A stretch of DNA of 64,000 nt from Alcaligenes faecalis. Lineage in GTDB: Bacteria > Pseudomonadota > Gammaproteobacteria > Burkholderiales > Burkholderiaceae_B. The position numbers and the translations under genes were made by a program. The stretch lies in NCBI RefSeq assembly GCF_005311025.1, contig NZ_CP031747.1:868001-932000 (forward strand), written 5' to 3'. The notes under the pieces were generated by a model, which saw only the letters and a program-made list of their open reading frames with translations, made no database searches and was not told the DNA's origin. Positions 17,891-26,871 of this stretch are shown piece after piece (within the stretch, counting starts at the first letter, position 1; each line of letters opens with the position of its first letter).

Positions 17891-19410
17891 GGCAATTCAG
17901 GCCGGAACTGCAATGCTTCCGCGATATGAGGTCTGGCAATCTGCTCTACTCCGGCCAGGTCAGCAATTGTCCGCGCTACCCGCAAGACCCTACCCTGCAC
18001 TCGCTCTGACCAATGCCAGCGCTTGCGTGCACTGGCCAGTAGCTGCAAGGCCTCCGCAGACAAGCACCCATGTTCTTTCAAACCAGCCACTGACAGACGA
18101 GCATTTCGTACCGTCTGACGTGCCAACTGCCTCTCAATCGCCTCCTGTACCCGCAGCCTGACCTGACTGGATGCCTGCGCTGCTTGATCACGCTCCGGTT
18201 CGGACTCGCTTAAGGTCACCAAAAGATCAATCCTGTCCAGCATCGGTCCCGACAGGCGCTGCCGATACAGCTCCCGTTGAGCAGGAGAACACCGACACGC
18301 CCGATGACGGCTCGCCGCCCAGCCACAGGGACATGGGTTCATGGCAGCCACAAACTGAAACTGCGCCGGAAACACCGCTTGCTTCTGGGCACGAGAAATA
18401 TGCACGCAGCCCTGTTCCAGCGGTTCGCGCAACGCCTCCAGTGAACGCCGACTGAACTCAGGCAACTCATCCAGAAACAGTACGCCATGATGAGCCAGCG
18501 AAACCTCCCCCGGTCTTGGGCGGCTACCACCTCCAATCAAGGCAGGAGTAGACACACTATGATGTGGGGCACGAAAAGGGGGTCGCCTGCTAAAAAAGTC
18601 TTGTTCTTGCACAAAGGAATACAAGGCGGCTACTTCCAGCTGAGCGTATCGCTCCAGGTCTGGCAATAGACCCGGCAGACGTTGAGCCAGCATGGTCTTG
18701 CCCACACCCGGCGAGCCATTCAACAAAAGGCTATGGCCACCAGCAGCGGCCACCTCCAAAGCACGGCAAGCCAAAGGCTGCCCCAGCACGTCCGACAAGC
18801 AAAGTTGTGGGCCATCACTCCACTCTTCTGGCCACGGCCTGGCCAATGCGGGTTCCAGCTCCTTGTCCCCTCGCAGATACCCCGCCGCCTCTGCCAAACT
18901 GGCAACCCCGTAGACCTGCAGGTCAGGAACATGGGCCGCCATTTCTGCACTCTGCGCAGGCAAAAGCAAACAAAGCTCCGGATGCCGACGCGCCATACCC
19001 AGGGCAATCGTTAGCGCACTCTGCACAGGAACCACGGCCCCCGTCAAAGACAACTCCCCGGCCATGACATAACGCTCCAGACCGGTGATCGCTTGCTCGC
19101 GCTGCTTATCATCCGGGCGGCTTAGCTGGCCGCTGGCCAATAAAATCGCCAAAGCTACGGGTAAATCAAAACGGCCCGAATCCTTGGGCAAATCGGCAGG
19201 AGCCAAATTGATTGTCAATCGGGCAGCGGGGAAATCGAAACCACTGGCCTGCAAGGCAGCCCGTATGCGCTCCCGGCTTTCACGAATACCAGCATCGGGC
19301 AAACCAACAATATGAAAGGCTGGCAATCCAGGAGCCACGTGCGCCTCGACACGCACGTCGATAAAATCCAGGCCCGACAAGGCACAACTGTTCAACACGG
19401 CCAAGGACAT
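17887..19410 (-). CDS. comM: ComM/YifB-type Mg-chelatase-like AAA+ ATPase
   Basis: A 507-residue protein. The N-terminal Lon-protease-like fold covers about 1-170, then an AAA+ core with Walker A GSPGVGKTMLAQRL and Walker B VLFLDELPEF. A cysteine-rich insert (MNPCPCGWAASRHRACRC) and a C-terminal Mg-chelatase lid follow. In Vibrio and Acinetobacter ComM is a branch-migration helicase that helps integrate DNA taken up by transformation. The gene is on the same strand as the pentapeptide protein, MFS transporter and ubiK. Confidence 0.93.
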   Translation of the reverse strand: MSLAVLNSCALSGLDFIDVRVEAHVAPGLPAFHIVGLPDAGIRESRERIRAALQASGFDFPAARLTINLAPADLPKDSGRFDLPVALAILLASGQLSRPDDKQREQAITGLERYVMAGELSLTGAVVPVQSALTIALGMARRHPELCLLLPAQSAEMAAHVPDLQVYGVASLAEAAGYLRGDKELEPALARPWPEEWSDGPQLCLSDVLGQPLACRALEVAAAGGHSLLLNGSPGVGKTMLAQRLPGLLPDLERYAQLEVAALYSFVQEQDFFSRRPPFRAPHHSVSTPALIGGGSRPRPGEVSLAHHGVLFLDELPEFSRRSLEALREPLEQGCVHISRAQKQAVFPAQFQFVAAMNPCPCGWAASRHRACRCSPAQRELYRQRLSGPMLDRIDLLVTLSESEPERDQAAQASSQVRLRVQEAIERQLARQTVRNARLSVAGLKEHGCLSAEALQLLASARKRWHWSERVQGRVLRVARTIADLAGVEQIARPHIAEALQFRPELP

Positions 19411-19517
19411 ATGCCCTTCTCCCTTTCCAAGGCAAACATTCAGTCTGCCCGTCGGGAGAAATAAGCTCCAGATGCCTGCCTTAAAACATCACTGCGTACT
19501 TGTACGGTCCCAGGGTT

Positions 19518-20195
19518 TTACTGAACCTGCACCCCCATGGAGCTGACCAGTTGAACTGCCTGCTCCACGGACAGGCAAGCTCCTTGGAAAGAGTTACTCA
19601 AGTCGTACAAGGTAATGCTGCCCAACTCCACACTGCGCAGGTCCGCCCCTTTGAAGTTCACCCCTCGCAAGCTGGCACCCCTCAAGCTGCCGCCGTCAAA
19701 TACGGCATCCTGAAAATTGCAGCCTCCCAAGTCCGCATCGGAGAAATCCAGTTGCACCAGATTTTGCTTGCGGAAATTAATGGCGCGCAAGGTGGCACCG
19801 ACCAACTTGCACTCACGCAGGCTCAGGTCCAAACCACGGGTTTCGTTGAAGATTGCCCCGCTCAACTTGGACTCCTCGATCTGCAAGGAAGCAATGTGAG
19901 TGCGTACCCACTTGCTCAAGTGCAGATCACAAGCACTAAAACGCGCCGAACTGAGATCTGCCAAGCTGAAATCTGCTTGACCCAATTTGCAACGCTGCCA
20001 GATCGTGTCTTGCAAATGTGCCCGTATCAATCGGGTATTCAAAAAGCTGCAGCCCGAAAACTGCGAACTATCCAGCTCCAGACCCGACAGATCCTCATCA
20101 TCAAAACTGCAGTTCTCGAAACTCAAAGACTCATGGGAGGCGGCCAAAAGATTAACTAACTCATCTCTTGTGATCTGGACATTACTGACGAGCAT
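19518..20195 (-). CDS. Pentapeptide-repeat protein, Qnr-like size and layout
   Basis: A 225-residue protein made almost wholly of A(D/N)LXX-type pentapeptides (for example SGLELDSSQFSGCSFL, LGGCNFQDAVFDGGSLRGAS), which form a right-handed square beta-helix. The C-terminal helix (LSVEQAVQLVSSMGVQV) resembles the dimerising tail of Qnr proteins, and the length is close to Qnr's. Gyrase protection is therefore possible, but other pentapeptide proteins have unrelated or unknown roles. GGAAGGGA lies six bases upstream of the ATG. Confidence 0.82.
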   Translation of the reverse strand: MLVSNVQITRDELVNLLAASHESLSFENCSFDDEDLSGLELDSSQFSGCSFLNTRLIRAHLQDTIWQRCKLGQADFSLADLSSARFSACDLHLSKWVRTHIASLQIEESKLSGAIFNETRGLDLSLRECKLVGATLRAINFRKQNLVQLDFSDADLGGCNFQDAVFDGGSLRGASLRGVNFKGADLRSVELGSITLYDLSNSFQGACLSVEQAVQLVSSMGVQVQ

Positions 20196-20210
20196 GCAAC
20201 TTTCCCTTCC

Positions 20211-20242
20211 AAAAAACTGAGCCAGCTTTATTGAGCTGGCTC
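20211..20242 (-). terminator. Terminator after the MFS transporter gene
   Basis: On the minus strand GAGCCAGC and GCTGGCTC form a perfect stem around an eight-base loop, followed within two bases by six T. It sits between the MFS stop codon and the start of the pentapeptide gene. Confidence 0.8.
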
Positions 20243-20287
20243 TTTCATGATCTGTTTCATCTAATCCGGTACTGATCTGAGCAAGGC

Positions 20288-21520
20288 CTAACGACCATTG
20301 GGCAGACCCAAATGCGACAAGCGCCAGGCAATGATCAAACCCAAAACGGCAAAACTAACCGTCGCGACCCAAGCCCACTGCCATCCACCCAACGCATGTA
20401 CAACCGACGCCACAACAGGGGGGCCCACAAACTGGCCTAGTGAAGAACATTGCTGTACCCAGCCCACCGAGGTCGAGGTGGTCTCCGGCGAAGGTGCTGC
20501 CGTGACCGACAGGAAGAACAAGGTAGCTGGAATCAAGCCGCCCACAATCGAAAACAGCAGGATAGCGACAAATTGAACCACCAAGCTTTGTGTCAGCCCA
20601 AACGCAAGGACCGCACATGCGATCATGCCCAAGTAGCCTGCCTGCAGCAGCCTATGAGGTGGGATACCGGCATGCAAACAGCGCCCTGCCCCCAGATTAC
20701 CTACGACATTCCCAGCAGCAATCAAGGCTGTCAGCAAACCGGCAGTGCCGACTGCTATCTGCGCCTGATTGTAAATAGTGGGCATGAAGCCCACGACTGC
20801 CGCCCATTGTGCCGCGTACACACCAAAGGCCAAAGCCAGCAACCAAACCCGGCCGGAGCGTAAAGTCGTGCGTAGCAGACTGGACCAACGGTGAGCAGAG
20901 GTATGCTGCGCCGCACTCCTGGTTTGAGTCTGAGAATCCGGTGGCACCAGAAGGAAGGTCAAAATCATGAAGATGGCCGTCAAGATACCCAGAACCACCC
21001 ACAAGGTACGCCAGGAGCCGACTGCCAACCAGGCAGCACCAGCCCACAGCATCAAGACCGCCCCGGCGGGCATATAACAGCCCCATAAACCCATGACTCG
21101 GCTCAACCGTGCCGTATCGGTAATGCGTTTGATCAAGGCCGGAATGGGCAGCACCACCATCAGAAAGCCACAGCCTTCTATCATGCGGCCCAGCAACACC
21201 AGCGTGCTATGTTCAAACAAGGAGCCGATTAACGAGGCCAGACTCAAAATACCCAGCCCCGTCAAAATGCAGCGACGCAGACCAATTTTCTCGGAGATCA
21301 GGCCTATGCATAGCCCCAGCAACATCCCGGCCATTTGCACACTGGCAAGCAGAAAACCTGACTGCACCAGGTCCATGCCCAGTTCGCGCTGCATAAAAGG
21401 CAAAGCCGGGGGTACTTTCCACACATGCAGTGCGGCGCACACCCCGGTCAAGACAAGAAAGACAGCAATAAAAAAGGGGCTGGCCGATTGTTTGTCCCCA
21501 GGCCTGGTGACCGTATTCAA
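20288..21520 (-). CDS. MFS transporter, CynX/NimT-like
   Basis: A 410-residue protein with about 12 membrane helices. The helix 2-3 loop shows an MFS motif A variant (GLISEKIGLRRCILTG). The overall pattern resembles the cyanate/nitroimidazole (CynX/NimT) branch. The substrate cannot be told from sequence. The start follows the ubiK stop by nine bases, so the two genes are probably cotranscribed, and a terminator follows. Confidence 0.85.
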   Translation of the reverse strand: MNTVTRPGDKQSASPFFIAVFLVLTGVCAALHVWKVPPALPFMQRELGMDLVQSGFLLASVQMAGMLLGLCIGLISEKIGLRRCILTGLGILSLASLIGSLFEHSTLVLLGRMIEGCGFLMVVLPIPALIKRITDTARLSRVMGLWGCYMPAGAVLMLWAGAAWLAVGSWRTLWVVLGILTAIFMILTFLLVPPDSQTQTRSAAQHTSAHRWSSLLRTTLRSGRVWLLALAFGVYAAQWAAVVGFMPTIYNQAQIAVGTAGLLTALIAAGNVVGNLGAGRCLHAGIPPHRLLQAGYLGMIACAVLAFGLTQSLVVQFVAILLFSIVGGLIPATLFFLSVTAAPSPETTSTSVGWVQQCSSLGQFVGPPVVASVVHALGGWQWAWVATVSFAVLGLIIAWRLSHLGLPNGR

Positions 21521-21529
21521 ATGAAGTGA

Positions 21530-21817
21530 TCAGCCTTGGCTGCCCTCTTGAGCAGAGGTGTCACCCTCTTGAGGAACAGGAGTTTGCCGCCCTTCCAAAG
21601 CTTGCAAACGTGTTTCCAGAGCCGCCACACGAGCCAGTGCGCGTTCCAGCATCAGCTTGTAGGTATCAAACTCTTCACGAGTAACCAGGTCCATACGGTT
21701 GAAGGCCTGACCCATAAAGGCTTTTACATTGCGCTCAATATCGGCAGCCGGACTTTTAGCGATCAGCTCCGAGACGTTTTTTTGCAGATCTTCCAGCCAT
21801 TCGCTTCGATTAATCAT
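21530..21817 (-). CDS. ubiK: UbiK, accessory factor of ubiquinone biosynthesis (BMFP domain)
   Basis: A 95-residue protein with an amphipathic N-terminal helix and a C-terminal coiled coil (TYKLMLERALARVAALETRL), the BMFP/YqiC pattern. UbiK helps UbiJ and the aerobic Ubi complex. It is commonly found near comM/yifB in betaproteobacteria, as here. The Q/E/G-rich tail is probably disordered. Confidence 0.88.
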   Translation of the reverse strand: MINRSEWLEDLQKNVSELIAKSPAADIERNVKAFMGQAFNRMDLVTREEFDTYKLMLERALARVAALETRLQALEGRQTPVPQEGDTSAQEGSQG

Positions 21818-21856
21818 GGTCCTCTCCTGAAAATATTGACACTACCAGCAGTATAG

Positions 21857-21886
21857 AAAAAGCGGGTGCCAAAGGCACCCGCTTTT
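21857..21886 (-). terminator. Bidirectional-type terminator after the lipoprotein gene
   Basis: AAAAAGCGGGTGCC and GGCACCCGCTTTTT form perfect arms around a short AA(A) loop. It lies between the lipoprotein stop (21924) and the ubiK start and ends the lipoprotein transcript. Confidence 0.85.
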
Positions 21887-21923
21887 TGCATTTGGCCAGA
21901 CAATCAGCCGAATTATTCAAGCC

Positions 21924-22409
21924 TTAAGGTTTGGCTTGTTCCGAAGGCACGGAAGATGGCGAGGAATCAACACCATTACCCAGCTTGTCCTGGATGGCTT
22001 TGTCAGCCTTGGCAGCGCCGTCTTTAATGGCATCGCCCGTACGGCTGGCAGCATCGGCTACTGCATCCTTGGCTTCACCAGCTTTTTCAGCGACTTTATC
22101 GCCAGCAGCCTTGGCATCTTCCTTCAAGGAGTTGGTATTTTCCTTGGCGTTTTCTTTCTGTTCCTCTGCTTCTTTTTTGACGTCGTCAGCAACTTTAGCG
22201 GCGTCCTGCTTCAGTTCTTCCGTTTTTTGCTCCAAGGACTTGTCAGCCTCGGGTGCGGGTGGAGTGGCAGGTGCTGTCGATTGTGGAGCAGCGACAGGAG
22301 CAGGTGGCGCGCTCGTAGCGGCTTTGTCGTCCTCTTTGGAACACGCAGCCAAAAGAGTCATCGAAGCAGCAGCGGCCATGACAGCAAAATGAGCACGAGT
22401 CAGTTTCAT
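21924..22409 (-). CDS. Lipoprotein with alanine/lysine-rich coiled-coil repeats
   Basis: A 161-residue protein with a signal peptide ending in the lipobox LLAAC (lipidated Cys about residue 23). A Pro/Ala-rich spacer is followed by a long highly charged helix built from 11-residue-like A-K-E-D repeats (KNTNSLKEDAKAAGDKVAEK-type), similar to LEA/apolipoprotein-like stress proteins. The function is unknown; an envelope spacer or stress role is plausible. It stands alone with its own terminator. Confidence 0.8.
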   Translation of the reverse strand: MKLTRAHFAVMAAAASMTLLAACSKEDDKAATSAPPAPVAAPQSTAPATPPAPEADKSLEQKTEELKQDAAKVADDVKKEAEEQKENAKENTNSLKEDAKAAGDKVAEKAGEAKDAVADAASRTGDAIKDGAAKADKAIQDKLGNGVDSSPSSVPSEQAKP

Positions 22410-22727
22410 AAGATTTCCTTCCTACTATTCCAAGGTCGCTAGATAGAATGGGCCGATGCCTGGTGCGACTTCCGGCTCGGCCTTGGGTCTGTTACAACTC
22501 CCCTAAAAGCCATTCTATCGGTGCTGAGCACGCAGACCAATCTATTAGTGTAAATCCTGATTTCAATTATTCTGACGATATAGCTCAAGCTTCATGACAA
22601 ACCCTTTAACAACAAGCACCTAGCGAGCGACCAGGTTCCGATAGGTTGTTACAAATGGAATCCCTCATAGGACTACAGCCGGGCTTTGTTACATATTTGC
22701 CAACTAAATTGGCCTGTTTTCAATTAC
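22410..22727. other. Intergenic region between lipoprotein gene and ptsI
   Basis: 318 bases with no convincing gene. It must carry the lipoprotein promoter and the 3' end of the pts message. No clear terminator hairpin with a T run was seen after ptsI. Confidence 0.5.
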
Positions 22728-24485
22728 TTAGGCGGCTAAGGTGGCCAGATCGATGCGCTCGGCACGGTTCAAGGCACTAGCCACTTTCACGCGCAAGGCA
22801 TTGGAATGCGATAGACGCACTTCTTTTTTCACATCCAACAGTTGCTGCGGATGCATGGAGAATTCTTTCAGGCCCAGCCCCAGCAACATGCGAGTCACCG
22901 ACGCATCCCCCGCCATTTCCCCACAGACCGCCACCGGTTTGCCAGCACGATCAGCCGCGTTGATCGTGTGTGCAATCAAACGCAAAACAGCTGGGTGCAT
23001 GGGGTCGTACAGGCTGGCAACCTCGGCATCGCCCCGGTCTACAGCCAGAACATATTGAATCAAGTCATTGGTGCCGATGGACAGAAAATCCAGTTCCTGT
23101 ACAAAGGGCTCAATGGCGATGGCTATGGCGGGCACTTCCACCATGGCTCCCAATAAATAGTTGCGTGCGAATGGGGTACCGGATTTTTCCAGTTCCCGAG
23201 CTGCCGACTCAATAGCCTGACGACTGGCATGCACCTCGTTCATGGAGGAAATCATGGGGATCAAAATACGGATTTGTCCATGCAAGCTGGCACGCAACAA
23301 GGCGCGTAGCTGGGTGGCAAACATCTCGGGCTTGTCCAGACAGTAGCGAATTGCACGCAAGCCCAAGGCCGGGTTAGTCGCTACCGTAGCATCTCCATCC
23401 AGGGTTTTATCGGCCCCAATATCCAGTGTACGGATAGTGACGACCTTGCCCTTCATGGCTTTTACCACCCGGGAGTACGCTTCGTACTGTTCCTGCTCGG
23501 AAGGCAAATCCGTGCGTCCCATGAACAAAAACTCGCTACGGAACAAGCCAATGCCATCGGCGCCAGCTTTCAAAGCCAGCTCTGCCTCCTCGGGAAGCTC
23601 GATATTGGCTTCCAGGCGGACGTTAATCCCATCCAGCGTCATCGCTGGCGCATCCAGCAACTCTTCCAATTCGGCCCGTTCGCGACGATAGGCTTCCTGA
23701 CGCTCCCGGTATTCGGCCAGCACTTGCTCCGACGGATTCACAATCACCGCACCCGAGAAGCCGTCCACAATCAGAAAGTCGCCATCGCGTATCAGACTGC
23801 GGAAGCTGCCCAAACCCACGACAGCAGGAACACTCAAGCTGCGAGCCACAATCGCTGTATGCGAGGTGGGCCCACCCAAATCCGTCAGAAAACCGGCGAA
23901 ATGACCACCGCGCAAGCGCAGCATATCTGCCGGGGAAATATCGCGTGCTACCACAATCAGCGGCTCTTCCTGAGCGGCTGAAAAACCAGGCAGCAAAGCA
24001 GGCTTGCCTGCCAGAACGCGCAATACGCGCTCGATAACCTGGCGGACATCAGCACCACGCTCGCGCAGGTATTCATCTTCCATTTGGGAGAACTGCTCAA
24101 CCAGCATCTGACCTTGCGAGGTCAGAGCCCATTCTGCGTTGTAGTGACGCTCGGCAATGATGGCGCAGGTTTGCTGCGTCAGCATGGGATCGTCCAAGAG
24201 CAGACTGTGCACCGTCAAGATAGGAGCAAGCTCGCGTGGCGCATCCACAGGCAACTGATCAACCATGGCTCGAAGTTCATCGCGAGTGCTAGCCATGGCG
24301 CTTAACAAGCGCTGGCTTTCAGAATCGACGTCTTCGGCGGCAATCCGGTAATGAGGGACTTCCAGTGCTGCTGCGCTCATTACCACGGCCTTGGCAATGG
24401 CGTACCCCTTACCGACTGCTTGGCCTTGAGCGGTAAACATCGCGGACAAATCAGACGCCGGGGTTCGAGCTGCAGCACTATTCAT
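22728..24485 (-). CDS. ptsI: PTS enzyme I (PEP-protein phosphotransferase)
   Basis: A 585-residue protein. The phosphorylated histidine is H209 in GGPTSHTAIVAR, and the PEP-site cysteine is in VAVCGEMAGD. It takes phosphate from PEP and passes it to HPr. It ends the gshB-ptsM-ptsH-ptsI cluster, 15 bases after ptsH. No sugar permease is seen nearby, which suggests a mainly regulatory PTS. Confidence 0.95.
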   Translation of the reverse strand: MNSAAARTPASDLSAMFTAQGQAVGKGYAIAKAVVMSAAALEVPHYRIAAEDVDSESQRLLSAMASTRDELRAMVDQLPVDAPRELAPILTVHSLLLDDPMLTQQTCAIIAERHYNAEWALTSQGQMLVEQFSQMEDEYLRERGADVRQVIERVLRVLAGKPALLPGFSAAQEEPLIVVARDISPADMLRLRGGHFAGFLTDLGGPTSHTAIVARSLSVPAVVGLGSFRSLIRDGDFLIVDGFSGAVIVNPSEQVLAEYRERQEAYRRERAELEELLDAPAMTLDGINVRLEANIELPEEAELALKAGADGIGLFRSEFLFMGRTDLPSEQEQYEAYSRVVKAMKGKVVTIRTLDIGADKTLDGDATVATNPALGLRAIRYCLDKPEMFATQLRALLRASLHGQIRILIPMISSMNEVHASRQAIESAARELEKSGTPFARNYLLGAMVEVPAIAIAIEPFVQELDFLSIGTNDLIQYVLAVDRGDAEVASLYDPMHPAVLRLIAHTINAADRAGKPVAVCGEMAGDASVTRMLLGLGLKEFSMHPQQLLDVKKEVRLSHSNALRVKVASALNRAERIDLATLAA

Positions 24486-24500
24486 GACCAGATTTCTTCC

Positions 24501-24770
24501 TTATTCGTTTTCACCAAACTTGGCGTCAAACAACGCCTGAATATCATTGAGGGCCTGATCGGCATCGTCACCCTGGGCGTCGACAACCACAGTGACCCCC
24601 ATTCCGGCGGCCAGCATCATGACACCCATAATACTTTTTGCATTCACGCGCTGAGAGCCACGCGCGATAAAAATCTCACTGCTATAACGGCCGGCCAACT
24701 GGGTAAGCTTGGCTGCTGCCCGTGCATGAAGACCTAATTTATTACTGATCGTGATGGATACGCTAGGCAT
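24501..24770 (-). CDS. ptsH: HPr phosphocarrier protein
   Basis: An 89-residue protein with H15 in LGLHARAAA, which carries phosphate from enzyme I, and S46 in AKSIMGVMM, the site used by HPr kinase in species that have it. It lies between ptsM and ptsI. Confidence 0.95.
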   Translation of the reverse strand: MPSVSITISNKLGLHARAAAKLTQLAGRYSSEIFIARGSQRVNAKSIMGVMMLAAGMGVTVVVDAQGDDADQALNDIQALFDAKFGENE

Positions 24771-24805
24771 AAGGGCAACTGGAAAAATGAAAGTGAAAAT
24801 TCAAA

Positions 24806-25213
24806 TTAGCAATGGCAGTCGGCGTGAACAATGCCACGCAATGCGCCTGCCATGACATCCTGAGCGAACTGCTCGGGATTGTCACGTCGCTCGGTCAAGG
24901 CTTTCAACACCATGCACATATTGGTGCCGGTCAATAAATAAGCGCCCTGCCCTTGATCTTGCAAAGCTTGCTGGACTCGACGTGCCACATTAAAGGGGGT
25001 GGCACCGTAAAGGTCACACAGTATCAGTGTGGCGGGCGAGTCCGGCGCTTGCGTTTGCAGCTGCCCCAGCAAGCGGTCTACCGCCGTATCCGTGCATTCG
25101 TCGGCCTGAATGTCAAAGACAAACAGATCGGGCTTTTCGCCCAGGACGTGCTCGGCACAGCTGGCAAACGCACTGGCCAGGGGCTCGTGCATGATCAAGG
25201 CAAGGCGAATCAC
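24806..25213 (-). CDS. PTS EIIA component of the mannose family
   Basis: A 135-residue EIIA-Man domain with the likely phospho-histidine H9 (IMHEPLASAF) and the conserved LCDLYGATPFNVAR segment. In betaproteobacteria this stand-alone protein (often called PtsM) works with HPr and enzyme I without a permease and is thought to regulate metabolism. It overlaps gshB by four bases. Confidence 0.92.
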   Translation of the reverse strand: MIRLALIMHEPLASAFASCAEHVLGEKPDLFVFDIQADECTDTAVDRLLGQLQTQAPDSPATLILCDLYGATPFNVARRVQQALQDQGQGAYLLTGTNMCMVLKALTERRDNPEQFAQDVMAGALRGIVHADCHC

Positions 25214-26172
25214 GCGCGTCCCGTCGCTTTTTCGACGGCCTCGGCAAAACGCTGCGCAACATCAAAGCCAGTCTGTTCAGTAATTTCAACGAAACAGGTT
25301 GGGCTGGTCACATTGATTTCCGTGACGTAGTCACCAATCACATCCAAACCAATCAGCAGCAAGCCACGTGCGGCCAGCACAGGGCCCAGCGTACGGGCAA
25401 TGTGCCAGTCGTGTTCGGACAATGGCTGGGCAACCCCGCGGCCACCTGCGGCCAGATTGCCGCGTGTCTCGCCCGCCAAGGGAATGCGAGCCAGGGCGTA
25501 AGGTACAGGTTCGCCGTCAATGATCAGGATGCGCTTGTCACCCTTGACGATTTCAGGGATGTAGCGCTGCGCCATAATGGTTTGCGTACCATTGGCTGTC
25601 AGCGTTTCCAGAATCGCACCCAGGTTGGGTTCGGGATCTTGCAGACGGAAAATACCCATGCCGCCCATGCCATCGAGCGGCTTGACGATCACATCCTTGT
25701 GTTCCTGGTGAAAGGCACGCAAGCGGGCCATGTCCCGGGTGACCAAGGTGGGTGGGGTAAATTCCGGAAATTCGGTAATAGCGAGTTTTTCAGGGTGATT
25801 GCGAATGGCCGCGCCTGAATTGAATACCTTGGCCCCCTGCTCCTGCGCAAAGCTGAGCAAGTGCGTGGAATAGGAGTATTCCATATCGAAAGGCGGGTCT
25901 TTACGCATGATGACTGCATCAAAGACATTCAATTCCTGCTCGGTGGCAGGCTCGGGATGTGTCCACCACGAAGGCGCACGCAAATCGGCATCTGCAGCAA
26001 TACTGACAGCCTGACTGCGCGTACGAACCCGACTTTGGGAAATGTACAAATCAGACTGCAAGGTCACGCTGACGCGATGACCACGCGCCAGAAATGCACG
26101 CATCATGGCAACGGAGGAATCCTTGTAAGCCGACAGGCTGGGCAAGGGATCAATGATGAATAAAACGTGCAT
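25210..26172 (-). CDS. gshB: Glutathione synthetase
   Basis: A 320-residue ATP-grasp ligase that joins gamma-glutamylcysteine to glycine. The ATP-binding loop KPLDGMGGMGIFR and the C-terminal EINVTSPTCFVEI segment are present, and the length is normal. It is the first gene of the gshB-ptsM-ptsH-ptsI cluster. Its product, glutathione, is also the likely conjugate for the Atm1-type exporter elsewhere in the window. Confidence 0.95.
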   Translation of the reverse strand: MHVLFIIDPLPSLSAYKDSSVAMMRAFLARGHRVSVTLQSDLYISQSRVRTRSQAVSIAADADLRAPSWWTHPEPATEQELNVFDAVIMRKDPPFDMEYSYSTHLLSFAQEQGAKVFNSGAAIRNHPEKLAITEFPEFTPPTLVTRDMARLRAFHQEHKDVIVKPLDGMGGMGIFRLQDPEPNLGAILETLTANGTQTIMAQRYIPEIVKGDKRILIIDGEPVPYALARIPLAGETRGNLAAGGRGVAQPLSEHDWHIARTLGPVLAARGLLLIGLDVIGDYVTEINVTSPTCFVEITEQTGFDVAQRFAEAVEKATGRA

Positions 26173-26185
26173 ATGACACCTAGAG

Positions 26186-26217
26186 AAAAACGCCTTTGCA
26201 GCCGGGCTGCAAAGGCG
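26186..26217 (-). terminator. Terminator after thrS-infC
   Basis: CGCCTTTGCAGCC and GGCTGCAAAGGCG form an almost loopless perfect hairpin, followed on the minus strand by five T. It ends the thrS-infC message, confirming that rpmI-rplT are not part of it. Confidence 0.88.
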
Positions 26218-26300
26218 ATTGTGCCCGACCCGCTACTTGGGAGCGAGTCGAGCGACGCATAATGCTCCTGGGCGGATCCAGGCAGTATCGTGCAAGAGTA

Positions 26301-26825
26301 TCAGGACGCTTTCTTGCGAGGCGCCAAGACCATGACCATTTGACGGCCTTCCAGCTTGGGCATGGCTTCAACCTGACAGATTTCGCTGACTTCGTCGCGA
26401 ATCCGTTCCAGTACGCGCATACCCAGTTCCTGGTGAGCCATTTCACGACCACGGAAACGCAAGGTCACTTTGACCTTGTCGCCATCATCAATAAAACGCT
26501 TCACATTACGCAGCTTGACCTGGTAGTCGCCTTCGTCCGTACCGGGACGGAATTTGACTTCCTTGATCTGAATGATTTTTTGCTTGGCCTTGGCTTCTTG
26601 TTGGCGTTTCTGTTCCTGATAGCGGAATTTGCCGTAATCCATCAAACGGCACACCGGTGGTACAGCCGCAGGGGCGATTTCCACCAGATCCACATCATGC
26701 TGTTCTGCCATTGCCAAGGCGTCAGGCACCTTGACGATACCTAGCTGCTCACCCTCGACTCCAATGAGTCGCACCTCTGGAATACGAATTTCACCATTGA
26801 TGCGATGTTTTTTCTCGGTTGCGAT
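26301..26825 (-). CDS. infC: Translation initiation factor IF-3 with AUC start
   Basis: A 174-residue IF-3. The conserved N-terminus ([20 protein letters not shown]) begins at an ATC codon at 26825-26823, with AGGAG eight bases upstream (26838-26834). There is no ATG or GTG in the right place; the nearest in-frame GTG (26774) would remove 17 conserved residues. IF-3 discriminates against AUU/AUC starts, so such a codon gives autoregulation, as known for the AUU of E. coli infC. The C-terminal domain binds the 30S platform. It lies 46 bases after thrS. Confidence 0.95.
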   Translation of the reverse strand: MATEKKHRINGEIRIPEVRLIGVEGEQLGIVKVPDALAMAEQHDVDLVEIAPAAVPPVCRLMDYGKFRYQEQKRQQEAKAKQKIIQIKEVKFRPGTDEGDYQVKLRNVKRFIDDGDKVKVTLRFRGREMAHQELGMRVLERIRDEVSEICQVEAMPKLEGRQMVMVLAPRKKAS

Positions 26826-26871
26826 GTCGAAAACTCCTAAAAATGTCGATAAAAACGATAGCGTTCCTGTT

